Assembly: GCA_964006375.1 (NCBI GenBank)
Contig: OZ023265.1
Coordinates: 158,085,618-158,149,617 of the forward strand
DNA length: 64,000 nt
Direction: 5' to 3'
Origin: Tillus elongatus
Taxonomy: Eukaryota > Arthropoda > Insecta > Coleoptera > Cleridae
Positions 36,129 through 51,278 of the stretch are shown here, piece by piece (the stretch's first letter is position 1; every line of letters begins with the position of its first letter). A program made the translations under genes and the position numbers. Below the pieces are notes generated by a model, which was given only the letters and a program-made list of their open reading frames with translations, was not told where the DNA came from and ran no database searches.

Positions 36129-36173
<45 letters not shown>
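36032..36173. repeat. (TA)n arrays and spacer 3' of the LTR
   Basis: TA at 36032-36094, then 'aaataaataaataaaaataa', then TA again at 36131-36173. Confidence 0.93.
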
Positions 36174-36178
<5 letters not shown>

Positions 36179-36530
36179 TTTTAACTGACCTTTGGTTTGG
36201 GTTCTAGGGGCCCTAATTCGAGCTCATTTGAAAAAAAATCCAAAACTCTCACCATCGATACCTTACTATCAGTGATTAAGACAGGTTATAAGTATTTAAT
36301 GAAAACAGTTTCGGTGCCACTGGAGAGCACAAAACTAATATAGTGTGTGTGGTAAACAAAGTCAATGAAAGATTACAGAGAAGAATTAACCTTTCTTGGC
36401 GCCAAAGATTAAGAAGTACTGGGAAATTACTTTGAAAATTTGATAATTTTTCTTCTGAAAATGTCAAAGTGACGATTTGAAATTGGTGATTCAAAGATTA
36501 TGTAACTACATGAGTGCCAAATATTGCAAG

Positions 36531-40458
<3,928 letters not shown>

Positions 40459-40461
<3 letters not shown>

Positions 40462-40750
40462 GTTTATTTAACAAGGTCCTAGATTTATGTTTCAAATGCT
40501 ACTATCTTTCATCTAATTAAAATATTTTGAGAAAATTTATTTAAAATAAACCCTTGCTGGGATGTTTTGGCAGTAGCTTGAATTATAAAGTTTGGGAGTT
40601 AAACGTGTTATACATTTATAGTTAAAAAATAAATTAAAAAAAATAGTCTCTTCATGTTGATTTGCGATTGTGGGTATTTCTAACTGCAGAAATGTGTTCT
40701 TTGTATCTGGTGTTAGACTGCACTATTTTTTTTTGTTATTTTTTTGATAC
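40459..40750. repeat. Reversed left-module remnant
   Basis: After the last unit start ('aatgtttatttaacaagg') the sequence diverges into a degraded reversed left module of the TA-associated repeat ('aataaacccttgctggg'). Confidence 0.5.
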
Positions 40751-41065
40751 AGAAGGGAGAGATGCCTCATGCAGACTTCATTCACGACACCGAAGTGCCG
40801 TGGGATATCGAGGTACTGTGAGACTCGTACTCTTAGTACACCTATTCACTAAAACTCTCTCCCTAGAAGTACCGGATCTTAGTCCATACCTCTGTCGGAA
40901 AGAATACACACAATGACTTTTGGGTTTGAATGTTTCCATTCTGATTTTGCCGCGGGGGCGTTAGCGGGTAAGTATAAGCTTTGGACGCTTATGCTTATAT
41001 GGAAGTTGCTCATCGTAGTCGGTGGCACTACGGAGAAGAACATTTGGGTGAGAAGCGGCTTTCGC
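40750..41065 (+). repeat. Dispersed repeat, approx. 290-bp unit
   Basis: Diverged copy of 5268-5554 ('catgcagacttcattcacga', 'aagtataagctttggacgc', 'gagaagcggct'), with short insertions in the middle. Here it abuts a Jockey-type LINE instead of TA modules. Confidence 0.75.
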
Positions 41066-41084
41066 GAACTGAGTTGTGGGTAGT

Positions 41085-42065
41085 TGAGTTATAAACTCAA
41101 GTATCGAATGCATTTCCAGATCAGAGTGAATCTGACTGTTTCTGACAAACCATGGCGCTCCGTAACCATTCTCAGAATTTTATTCTGGATGATTTGAATG
41201 GTCTTGATCTGTGTTGCGGCCGCGGTGGCCCATGCAGAGGATGCATAGGTCATGGCTGGCCGGATTATGACTTTGTACATGAGCAATTTATTGTTAATGG
41301 ATAATTTGGAATTTCTATTTAGAAGTGGGAACAGCTTCGAGATGAACATCGAGGCTTTTCGTCGGGCGTGTTCGACATGGGGGCGCCATGTTAACTGTTT
41401 GTCGAAGAAAACCCCAAGGTATTTGGCGGAATCTTGCCAGGGAATTAGACGGTTGTCTAATGATACGTGTTCGTGAGGTGTGTGTCTCCTCTTGAAAAAT
41501 AGGACTGCTGAACATTTATCGGGGTTTATGGCTAGAAGGGATTTCCTATACCATGCTTGCAGCTCGATTACAGCGGTCTGAAGTCATTCGGTTATTATCC
41601 TCGAGTGGAGCTGCTGAGGATGGTAGTATCGTCTGCGTACAGTGCGTATGTCACGTTTAGAGGGGCTGTCGGAATCTCTTCGGCAAATATATTGTACAGC
41701 AGAGGGGAGATAGCAGAACCCTGCGGGAGACCAGCCGTGGCTGGAGTATGTTCTATATCTGGCTCCCAGATGTTTGACCTGATACTTCCTCTGTTGCAGG
41801 TATGACCTGATTAGCAGAATCAGAAGGAGAGTATAATTAAATGATAGAAGTTGATTTAGGAGGCCCGCATGCCAAAACCTATCGAAGGCTTGAGCAATGT
41901 CAAGAAATATTGCACCAGTTGACTTGTTTTAATTAAATTTTTCAGTGATGTTTTCCACCACATGAAGAACTTGGTCTGTGGTGGATTGCTGGTGTCTGAA
42001 GCCAAGTTGCTCATCCGGGAGGATATGATTGTCTGAGGTGAATGAAGCTAGCCTTTTCTGAATCA
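41085..42065 (-). pseudogene. Jockey-clade LINE reverse transcriptase fragment
   Basis: Order on the minus strand: EQLGFRHQQSTTDQVLH, AIFLDIAQAFDRFWHAG (catalytic Asp in LDIAQAFD), GLPQGSAISPLLYNIFAEE, YALYADDTTILSSST (YADD box), KCSAVLFFKRR, YLGVFFDKQLTWRPH, SKLFPLLNRNSKLS and IIRPAMTYASSAWA. This is the layout of the Jockey RT and its thumb. Frames change at about 41590 and 41520, and both ends are missing. It is a dead 1-kb fragment. Confidence 0.85.
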
Positions 42066-42069
42066 GTTT

Positions 42070-42685
42070 ACTACACTACAATTTACACAAGCTTATTTAT
42101 ACATGAAAGAGTTTGTCAGGAAACATGATTTTTCTTTCTCGCTAAGTCTCACGTTGCGCTGCAAGATTGGAAAGCTACATTTGTATTTGTGCTGGCGTAT
42201 AAAAATTTTTTCCCTAATAAATAAATATTCGGGTGCCATTCTCGTAATAAAGAAGTTTGTTTAGCGGTATCTAAAATATGTTTAGTGTGATCAAATATAG
42301 ATTCTTATTAATATTTTACTTGGTGTTATAATATGTTGGAACCAGTTTCAAAATAATGTTGCAACAAACATTTTTCATGGCAAAAACAACATACGATCCT
42401 TAAACACAAACATAGTTTAGCGTCATATTGTGATAAACACTTGCAAAATTGGCAAGTTCTGAAGTTTTTCCAGAAACATTCTACATATTAAATAGACATC
42501 GAGTATAAATGTTTAAAAAATTTGAGCAGCCTCGGGCAATTTAAGTGAGCTTTAAAATCATTTTTAGAGAGCATTCTTTTCATTCTGTGGACGAATATTT
42601 TAATTTTAAATTTTAGCATTGATAAGCTGTTTTTTGTATTTTGACTATTTCCGATATCTTGCAGAGTTCTATGGAGCAGTTCTAA
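42070..42685. other. No gene recognised
   Basis: AT-rich sequence between two transposon pseudogenes. A (TAAA)n-like run at about 42687-42712 marks its right edge. Confidence 0.5.
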
Positions 42686-42689
42686 TAAA

Positions 42690-43912
42690 TAAATAATAAA
42701 TAAATAAATAAAGTCCTTAAAGTCTTCAGTTTCCATATTTATTATTCGGACAGGATTATTGATAGCGCACATTCTGGCAACCTGTCGCCAATCGCAGGGG
42801 TCTTCTTTTTCCGCGTTCTATCAATGAATGACATGAATCTACTTCGAGATGTGTATGACTCCTCAATACAAATCGGTGTTCGCTTACTTTGAGTTGTGTT
42901 TTTTTAAATATAGAAGTATGCCACAACCATTACAATGTTAAGATTTTGAGACGGGCAGTTATCTGACCATATAATTAAATATTCGTGATATGGTCTTATA
43001 TTTGACTATGCCCAGCGGTACAGCCCTGAGGCCATTTCATTCGCACCCCGGCCAGCCTTTGTCTCATCCCACATTACACATGTGACCAGTTTATTGGTTA
43101 CATCACAAATGGTGTTATTATATGTGCATAATTTAAGGAAGTAAAAACTTTCAGAGTAGGTTAAGACTGGGGTGGGAAGACATTTTTGTAGCTCAAGCAT
43201 ACCACTATTTTTCGTGACTTGTCTTTAAACTGTACCTTTTTTTTGCTTCCTCCAGATGTGCATCATACTTCTGTTGCAATGTCTCTTTTTCGACTGCATT
43301 TTGGGTTTCGCGTAGCTTAATGAAGAAATAATCGCATCGATCGCAAGTACCATTGTCAGATGGTTTGAAAGAAAGATTAAATTCTTCATTGAAAACATCG
43401 GCATATAACCAATCTTTGTCAATCTGAGTGTCCTCGACATTATTTTCTTCACACTCTGCTTTATACAGTCGGTATATTTTCTTAATGTTTAGGTGACCTC
43501 CTAGAAATTTCCTGTCAGACCTTTATCTAGAGTAATGTGACTCTTCGACGGAAAATTTTATTATGTGATCACGGATACCCTGCCTTACAATCTGATATTT
43601 TAGCATGTTGTTCATGTCTGCGTCTTGCAGCAACTATACCGCCAGGTTCCTTTTTGTTTAAAGCGGTTTAAATGTTTGTGAAATATTCAGGGTATTATGA
43701 GAGAAGGTCTTGCAAGCACGTTCAGTTTGTCCATGAATCTCAAAATAATATTTCCTTGTGTGATTTCTGGCATCTTTTCTTGCTCCTGTTCGATTCTTTT
43801 TTCTAGATATCATGATCATTTTAACATGGGATGCCACATACTGTCTCTTATGGTTTATGTTTGTACAGCCATCCCAAAACATATTATTTATGCTTTTCCT
43901 ACCTCTTCGTAA
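42690..43912 (-). pseudogene. Unassigned insect DNA-transposase-like protein remnant
   Basis: Minus-strand pieces in order: RQYVASHVKMIMISRKK, KYYFEIHGQTERACK, TFSHNTLNISQTF, then after a gap LNIKKIYRLYKAECE, DWLYADVFNEEFNLSFKP, CDRCDYF, KYDAHLEEAKKRY, then LQKCLPTPVLTYSESF, TCVMWDETKAGRGANE and RMCAINNPVRIINMETEDF. Similar strings occur in uncharacterised arthropod proteins that I take to be transposase-derived, with a C-x-x-C pair and W-D-E-x-x-x-G-R-G-x-N-E. I cannot name the superfamily. Several frameshifts, and a (TAAA)n insertion ends the reading near 42710. Confidence 0.55.
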
Positions 43913-43968
43913 ATTTTTACGCTATATTTAAGTCGACAGGATGCTCTGCTGATATTACCATGTGACAT

Positions 43969-44038
43969 AATACTACATACAGACTTGGAGACTACTTCAG
44001 TGAAGCCAGAGAAGTAGTCTCCAAGCCTGTATGTAGTA
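43969..44038. repeat. Perfect-type hairpin, about 30-bp arms
   Basis: 'atactacatacag(a/g)cttgg' and 'agactacttc' are repeated in inverted form around a loop of about 10 bases ('agtgaagccaga'). One mismatch in the arms. No relation to the surrounding transposons. Confidence 0.85.
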
Positions 44039-44379
44039 TGGACAAGTTTCACCAAGTAAGGGCAACAACAATCAATGAATTGACATAATACTGTTTAGGT
44101 TAGGAGACATCTTGAACCACATGGACTTAATACTGCAGTTTACTGTACGAATAGGAGCAAGACTGTACTGTGAGTGTTACAACTCTTTTAGATATGTGAC
44201 TTAATATCCTTTTATATGCTCTATTATATCTGGCATTGCAGTTAAGGCTTAGTGCGATATTTAGTTAGATAGAGGACTTAATCGTCAGTGGGTACCCTTA
44301 TGTAAAAACCCGGTTTTTGAAAAATGTGGACTTAGTACACTTTTATTCTCGGGTACAGAACTGAAACTACTGCCAAATC

Positions 44380-45013
44380 ATCGGAGAAGGGGTCTATTTG
44401 AAGTGAATTTTCTGCAAATATTTTAGTAAAATGAAGGACAATGACGGTTGAGGCTGTAACTTAAGGCTTTGTAAAACAGATTTATTATGACATTTGCTTC
44501 ACATAGCCCGTATTTCTTGCCGGGTATTCCTCTAAAAATTGCAAATTTTGACGTTTCAAATCTCGACTTTGACATTTGAAGAAGGAAAACTATTAAATGT
44601 TCAAAGTATTTTTTCTGTTACTTCTTTGCCTTTTTGCGTAAAGAAAACATAATATTTGTCTGGAATATACAATAGGTCTTGTTATCCACACATAATATTT
44701 TGGTTTTGTGCACTTCTCTGGTCATCAGTGGCACCCTTTTTTTTTAATGTCTATAATTTTATCCTTTTAACTTAAAGATTTAAGTTTTGGCATGTAGGGT
44801 AAGTTTACTAGTGTAAACCTAGGTACCAAATTTGGTTGCCATAACTTTGTTATTTTCAGAGATGAAAAAGTTTTCCGAAAGAAAACCCAAAATTTTCCAG
44901 TAAAACTGGTTCGATTGTCCTGGAAAACGAACTTGGTCCAAGCTACTTGTAAAAGTAAGGTACCCACCAAATTTTATCAAAATCGGTCTATTATTTTTTG
45001 AGTTATCGGTGTG

Positions 45014-45080
<67 letters not shown>
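44380..45080 (+). repeat. TA-associated repeat, left module plus (TA)n
   Basis: 'gaaggggtctatttgaagtg', 'gtaaaatgaaggacaatgac' and 'gagttatcggtgtg', then (TA)n at 45015-45080. The module contains a 150-bp insertion (about 44610-44760) not seen in other copies. Confidence 0.75.
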
Positions 45081-45083
<3 letters not shown>

Positions 45084-45610
45084 CTCGTCTAAAATCCCCC
45101 CCCCCCCTACTAACTTTTCAACCAGCTGGTATATCGAGACAAAATTTAGAGGGCTCAAATAAGATGTACAACCCTACTTTGAATAACTTTTTTGAATGGA
45201 ACACTCCGTATATTATTCTGTTTTCGAAATCTTCTCATAAGTTTGAACATTTTTATTTTTACTAACTCGAAACTTTTAACTACTAGACCAAAATCCATAT
45301 GTCACTTTAACCCGAAATGTCACTTTTAAGACGTTAATATTTCTAAAACGATCAAATTTAGGAAAAAAGTATACTATCTAAAAGATATGTTCATAATTAT
45401 GAGAACATTTCGAAAACAATAATATACGGGGTGTTCCATTCAAAAAAGTAATTCGAGATGGCGCTTCTCCGCCATTTCTAAACTGTCAGCCGTCCTTTTT
45501 CCATAAAATCGTAAGGTTGTACATTATATTTGAGTCCTCTAAATTTTGTTGCGATATACCGGGTGGTTCAAAACGTAGTAGGAGGGGAATGGACTTTAGA
45601 CGGGCACAGT
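45081..45610. mobile_element. MITE-like element with approx. 170-bp terminal inverted repeats
   Basis: Left end 45081-45255 and right end 45400-45610 are inverted copies ('gcccgtctaaagtcc', 'aaaatttagaggactcaaat', 'gaatggaacaccccgtatat'). A poly-C run in the left end (45097-45108) aligns with 'cattcccctcc'. No ORF. It inserted at the end of a (TA)n array. Confidence 0.75.
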
Positions 45611-45611
45611 G

Positions 45612-45750
45612 TGTGTATATATATATAAACAAAAAAATTGAAGCTGGCCCTGGATATGGGTTCTAGGGTGCCTAGTTTGCGGTCATTCGAAGAAAAAAGT
45701 CGGGATCTCCTCAAAAGTGATTTTTTTAAGAAAATTCACTAAGAGTAACC
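45612..45750 (+). repeat. TA-associated repeat, right module
   Basis: 'ggccctggatatgggttc' through to the terminal hairpin 'agtgatttttttaag' / 'aaattcact'. Short TA run before it (45619-45628). Confidence 0.7.
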
Positions 45751-46381
45751 AGCTTAGAAATAAATCAGCGATTTTAGCAGCCAAAGCCTAACATTCGCAA
45801 CCCTATTCATATAATTCTGCGATATTTTGGATAGTCCTAAATTGACATTATCAACCAAAATCAAGAATGGTGACTATGAAGACTTGAGAATTGGTAGGGC
45901 ATCGTCCCGCGCCCACATAAAACTTTTCGTCATATATTTTTATGGTTTTGTTTACACAATAACTTCATTTCTGTTAGAATAAACAAATTTAAAAAAGAAT
46001 TCGCCTCCACAACAAACATCTTGAAAGAAATCAGTTAGTAGAATTTATGAATCTTGAAGATTGTTTGACCATTACAATTGTTCATAAAATATAACGATTT
46101 TTAGCGGAGCCATTGTAAGCTATATATTGTAATATTTTCTATCTTTCTCTTATAATACACATGAGCGTATTTCAAAAGCTGGAAATCTAGCAATATATAA
46201 AAGGTTAAGAGTAGCCGGGAGCAAAGAAACGTTAAGAAACTCGTTAAAGCCCACAAAAGCACCAAGTTTTCTTTTAACGAGACTGTCGTTTCACACTGGG
46301 ATAAAACTTTATATTGCTTCACTAACAGTGATTTCTCAAATAAAAAATCGCTGTAAACATATTTATTACACTGTATCAAAA

Positions 46382-46383
<2 letters not shown>

Positions 46384-46454
<71 letters not shown>

Positions 46455-46490
46455 GCTCCTCACTGGTGAATTTTTTGTAAGAAAATTCAC
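46384..46490 (+). repeat. (TA)n plus terminal hairpin of right module
   Basis: 67 bp of TA, then only the last part of the right module ('ctggtgaattttttg', 'aagaaaattcactaa'). Confidence 0.75.
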
Positions 46491-46499
46491 TAAAGTCAG

Positions 46500-47560
46500 A
46501 AAGCGTAGACAAAACTGCATGAAAACAGGAGGTTTTACAGTTAGATTTTGTTCCTAATCCATTTTGAAAAGAAAGATTTGAAGTAACTAAAAGGTGTCTT
46601 AATAGGAGTGATACGATTTTGAACTGAAATACAATGTGGTGTTCACAATATAACCAAGAGAAGTTTATTTTAAATCAATATATATTGTATGACGTGAATC
46701 ATGAAAAATTATACCGGTTAAATGGTTTCTCTGCGTCACTCTGAGTGTTTTTTTTTTCAGTTATTTCTAACATGTTGGCATAAGGGTGGTTTAATCACAA
46801 CAAAAACATCCCGTATGTTATTCTTTAGTTGTTAAATATTCTGTGGATTGTTTGAATAAATCTTCGACTTCAAGTAACTCTACAGAAACAAATCGAGTAG
46901 TCAGATCCCATGATCCTGGTGGCCCTTTCACATAACCGAACTGGAGTATTATTCGACCTGTAAATTTGTGTTGCAATAAGTTATGGGTTCTTGAGCTATG
47001 TGACACGTGGCATTGTCTTGTTAAAATCATTTATTTTCTCTGTTCAATCTATCTAGTTGAGGCCACAAAAATTTGGTAATCAGTCTATCGTTCTCATTTG
47101 ATGGGAGCTCACCATAAACCACGTATTACGCGATGAGTTGTCATAATCGAATGAACATTTTGATAATAATATGAAACAATATCTAAGACCTATTGAATGT
47201 GATATCACTGCTTGACTTGACTTATCAAGTTTTATTAATTATTTTTCAAAGCTTATTGACCGCATTTGTTTCACAAAAATACAAAATTAATTGCCAGTTT
47301 ACAAATAGCGCCCTTTTTAAATTATGTAACTGTCATTGAGACATCCTTTAAAAGTTTTTTTACGATACCATTAAAACACATCCAGAATAAGTGTTTAATA
47401 ACATTAACCTAAAACTTGTGACAGCATTATCCTATTATATTTAATTTCAAGTCCCTATAGTGATATAGCAGAATTTCACAATTAACGTAAATTTCAAGAG
47501 ACAACAGAAGCTTTTTATGAAATTAAAACAAAAAACATTTTCATGTTAAAATGTAATTGC
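46500..47560. other. Probable intron, no other gene seen
   Basis: Single-copy-looking AT-rich sequence upstream of the transporter exon. I looked for the preceding exon, which should end with a G to complete the split Ala codon, and did not find a convincing one. Confidence 0.5.
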
Positions 47561-47626
47561 ATCATAGCTGGAAACTTTTTATTTGTGTGGAAAAAGTTCA
47601 TAACAAGCATTCTCCTTTTGTTTCAG

Positions 47627-47746
47627 CTGATGGTGTGACATATTCTTTTGGAGTATTCCATGATGAATTTCTACGTTATTTTAATGAAGGCAACGGAAAA
47701 ACAGCATGGATCCTGTCAACACTCGTGGGAATTACATTATGTTCAG
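47627..47746 (+). CDS. Monocarboxylate transporter (SLC16-like) internal exon
   Basis: 120-bp exon bounded by a strong acceptor (ttttgtttcag, AG at 47625-47626) and donor (gtaaaa from 47747). It starts with the last two bases of a split codon and ends with one base, so it is a symmetric phase-1 exon. The translation (A)DGVTYSFGVFHDEFL, RYFNEGNGKTAWIL, STLVGITLCSG corresponds to the end of transmembrane helix 1, the first extracellular loop and helix 2 of insect MCT-like proteins (DGVTYSFGxFxxEFLxYFNEGxG). These are proton-linked or facilitated carriers of lactate, pyruvate and related acids in the plasma membrane. No neighbouring exons are visible, so the introns exceed the surrounding repeat-filled sequence. 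Which MCT paralogue it is cannot be told. Confidence 0.87.
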
Positions 47747-47976
47747 GTAAAATGTGTAAACTCTCTATGAGCTTTATGTAGCCCTTGCGTATTTTAGACG
47801 TGATTTATTAAACTTAAAATAAGCAGCATATTTACACGTTTGTTAGACGGTGTTTTATTGAGAAGGTCAGCTACTTGTATACAGACCGAGCTTTACATTT
47901 ACAAACATAATTAACAACTGCAATGCAGATGGACATATCTTACTTGAAAATTTACGAAGAGGTGGTGTGATGTTTC

Positions 47977-47981
<5 letters not shown>

Positions 47982-48052
<71 letters not shown>
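47982..48052. repeat. (TA)n microsatellite
   Basis: 71 bp of TA in the intron downstream of the transporter exon. It is followed by 'aaattagtgtgtcccaaact', not by a standard right module. Confidence 0.93.
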
Positions 48053-48056
<4 letters not shown>

Positions 48057-48704
48057 TAGTGTGTCCCAAACTGGATGGGAACGTATTGATATCTCCGTTA
48101 TTATTAGAGATAGGGAGAGTGTTAAATTAGCAATGTTTTGTAAAATTTCATGCTCGTTCCAAATATGGCTTGCATTTTGCCCAGTCTCTTTTCGTTTTCT
48201 AGTTATTTTGAAAAAACAAAAATTTGTCGATTCCTTTTTCTTAAATATCTAAGTAGGCGTTGATCTGACATATCTAAGACTTGCACATTATCAGGACATT
48301 TTTTAGAGAGTAATATTTTTGTGCTATTCTCAACTTTGGATTGTCATTTGTTTTGAGCTACAGGTATCAACATTTGTTTTTATTATGGCAGGCATATTGG
48401 ATTTTTTGCTCATATGATAGCCTGTAAAAAGAAATTTCCAATGATGTCCAACATGCTTGAGAAATCTTGTAATTGCACTGACAATTTTGAGAAAAACCGT
48501 TTTGAGGATAGTAGGCTATGAAATCTAATACCAGAAAACAAATGACAAAAAAAGTGTTAAAAAAGCAGTAGGCCATGGAGTTTAACAATAGACTCCTATT
48601 TTTAACATAATTTTCCGTAATGATTCACGATTAAAAAAAATAGGAACTCTGAGCATACCAATGAATCGGCCCATTATTACAAATCATATTTTACATTACA
48701 ACAT

Positions 48705-48884
48705 TATCCTGAAAAGTGGCCGCCTTGATCCCCTGACTTGACACACTTGGATTTTTTCTTTGGTGCCGGGTCAAAGATATTGTTTACGGACATCAACCTA
48801 CAACAAAAGATGATATGAAAATCCAAATCCAGTCGTTGAGCGGCGTAGAGATCTTGCGAACTACCGACAGCTAAATTCATAAAA
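48705..48884 (+). pseudogene. Tc1/mariner C-terminal relic
   Basis: One frame reads KWPP, stop, SPDLTHLDFFFGAGSKILFT. This resembles W-P-P-R-S-P-D-L-T-P-L-D-F-F of DD41D-type transposases with P to H before the last Asp. The preceding region is unrecognisable, and a MITE end follows directly. Confidence 0.5.
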
Positions 48885-49485
48885 AGTTCTGGCGCAGCAA
48901 GTGCATTATAGTAGTGAATTTTCATAAGAATTATACAATATTAGTAACGTATATTATTAAAACTAATTCTTTAGATTTAGATGAACCTTGGAGATCAGTT
49001 TTAGAGGTCCCAGCAAACAATTACTTGCATAAATTTCCATTTCCTATGGAGATAGAAAATTAAAATTTTGTACATATATGTAAGTACTGCAAGTCTTTTT
49101 AAAAAACTTGTGATAAAAATTTCATTAAAATCGCAAAAGCTTTCCAGAAAAAAAATATTTACAAGGGGAATGTACCTGCCAAATTATGAAAATATAACAG
49201 GTATTTTTCCTTATTAATTGCTTGGACGGTTTTATTTTAGTCAACCCAATCAAACTACTTTTTGCAAACAAAACAACAAAAAAGGTTTTTTAAAACAAAT
49301 TTGTAGTTATTCGCGAAGCTCATTATGGTAATTTTCTTTAATTCAGTACCCACGTTGCGTTTACATAGGTTTTGCTAGGGCTCAAGTTGACGATTCTTGC
49401 TTAGTGGGAAATTAAGTTATCAAATTTGAAACATTTTCACAAAAATTCTCTACCAAATAAAGTACTTGCTGCATCCAGACTCTTT
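48885..49485. mobile_element. MITE-like element ('gcagcaagtg' family, long form)
   Basis: Inverted ends 'tctggcgcagcaagtgc' and 'gtacttgctgcatccagac' are 600 bp apart. The interior has 'ccttggagatcagttttaga', also found near 35380, and ORF-free AT-rich sequence. A further decayed end ('ttgctgcatccatac') lies at 49503. Confidence 0.65.
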
Positions 49486-49587
49486 TCAACACTTATTTAC
49501 TGTTGCTGCATCCATACTTTTTTTAAATGATAAAACACTGGAGCTCTCTATGTCAGACTAATAATCAGGGCAACCTCAAATTCATTT

Positions 49588-49745
49588 TTGTGTGTGTGTG
49601 TGTGTTTTGTTTCTTTAACGTCGGCCTATTTCCGCGACTATGGCCAATCACCGGAGGGAGCAGTTTCACCTCACTATCCTGAAAATTTTGCCGAACCCCT
49701 GCCTTTCAGTAAGGAGGATAGGGATCTTTAACGTTCTCAACATCG
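49588..49745 (-). mobile_element. tRNA-SINE, 3' fragment
   Basis: Reverse copy starting with the (TG)n tail (49591-49604), then 'gtttctttaacgtcggc' and 'gagcagtttcacctcact', stopping at 'ttctcaacatcgcat'. The head is absent. Confidence 0.8.
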
Positions 49746-49844
49746 CATTAACAAATGAAATGAGGTAACAATTTCCACATAATTTGAATATATTGGTTCG
49801 ATGCTTCGCGGGGGTTTTCCTTCACCTTCTGTACGCCTCCAACC

Positions 49845-50170
49845 GCCGTCAACAGAACAATGTAAACAACAAACATTATTTGGGACCCACCCCCAAGAAA
49901 GTTGCGGGACCTGCGGTGAATAGGGGTTCTGGGCGGAGTAAACAGGATTTTAAGGAAGTATAGCTGAAAAATGGGATAAAGGCAGTTTATAGAGGTCCAA
50001 CTGAGCTGGGTTTTGCGCACATTCTGCTCATATTGCCTTATTATCTTCTTCCCCGCCCAGCACCCCTATGAACTCCTGGACCCCTAACTTTCTTGGGGGC
50101 TGTTTGCAAGAATTTTTTCTTGTGGTATGTGCATCCGGAAAGGGTTTTAAGCATGTTTCTGATTTTTTCT
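49845..50170. mobile_element. MITE-like element with 'cccccaagaaagt' inverted repeats
   Basis: Second complete copy of the 7720-8010 family. Arms at 49889-49945 and 50050-50110 ('cccccaagaaagttgcggg' / 'ccctaactttcttgggggc'). No ORF. Confidence 0.72.
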
Positions 50171-50179
50171 GAAAAGCCA

Positions 50180-51178
50180 CCGTGTGCTAATCTAAAAATT
50201 CACCGAAAATTTAATTTTCATTTACAAAAGGAATGTACCTTCCAAATTTTAAGCGTGGCAAGTATTTGTCCTAATTAATTACTGGGATGATCCGTTTTAG
50301 TCAACTCAATCAAACCAGTTTCTGCAAACAGAATAACAGTTGTTCTTTTAAATTTGCTACACACGCTGCCTTTATATGGATTTTGCTATGTATCAAAAGT
50401 GAATATTCTAGTTTACTGCGAAATTTTCATCATTTGAAATACTTTTACGAAAATTGGCTACCATAACGCACTTGCTGCATATAAAGTCTTTTCAACACAT
50501 ATTTACTATCACTGGATTCATACTTGTTGAAAATGAAATGAAAGAGTCGATTTCTCGGTTATCTTCTTCTACTTCTTCTTCTTTGTAGAGGTGTGTTTGT
50601 ATGCAAAGAAAGGGATAACATTGGAAGAATATTCGTCATCCACAGACTTAATTTAACAGTAGGTGCACTGATAAAAGGTATGTTACGTTATGTATTACAA
50701 AACTTTTGAAAAGTCGCTATGATAACGCACTGGTTACGTCCAGACTTTTTACTTATTGTTTCTTAACTCACCTCTAAAAATATCAAACAATTTGAAACAA
50801 TATCTCTTGTGCATTGAATGTTTAACCTTTAAACTTCATCCATGGAGAAGCTGTATAGACACACACTTCTAGAATGGCTCGTGTTGTAGACCTCCCTAAG
50901 TTAATCGATGTAAAGGTCAGGATGGCATGGTACTCACTTCCTCAATCAGACCAAAGTAAACGATATTAATGAGCTTGATGTTTATTGATCTGGAAAACAG
51001 ACAATAATCTTGTAGAACCTCCTGGCACCGGGTCTTCGCTATCATTATTTGGTAATGCAGCATAACTTAGAATACTTTAAGTTCATATTATATTGTATCT
51101 TGCCTATCTATGGTTGGATCAATAGCGCAGAAATTACATTGTTAGCAAATTCCTATTTTAACAAAATCGTTAATAGGG
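50180..51178. other. No gene; isolated MITE ends
   Basis: Two single 'gcagcaagtg'-family ends (50448-50490, 50705-50745), and a CTT-rich stretch at 50562-50585. The rest is unassigned. Confidence 0.5.
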
Positions 51179-51278
51179 GGGGGGGTATCGATGGTGAGAC
51201 TGATGGTGAGACTTTGCAAAAATATTTTCAAATCAGCGCGAATTTGGGCCCCTAGAACCCGAAATCTAATCCCGCTTA

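Noticed and set aside
36276..36494. 72-codon ORF repeated in each tandem unit ([10 protein letters not shown])
   Set aside because: It is conserved only because the units are recent copies. No domain, start context or homologue is visible.
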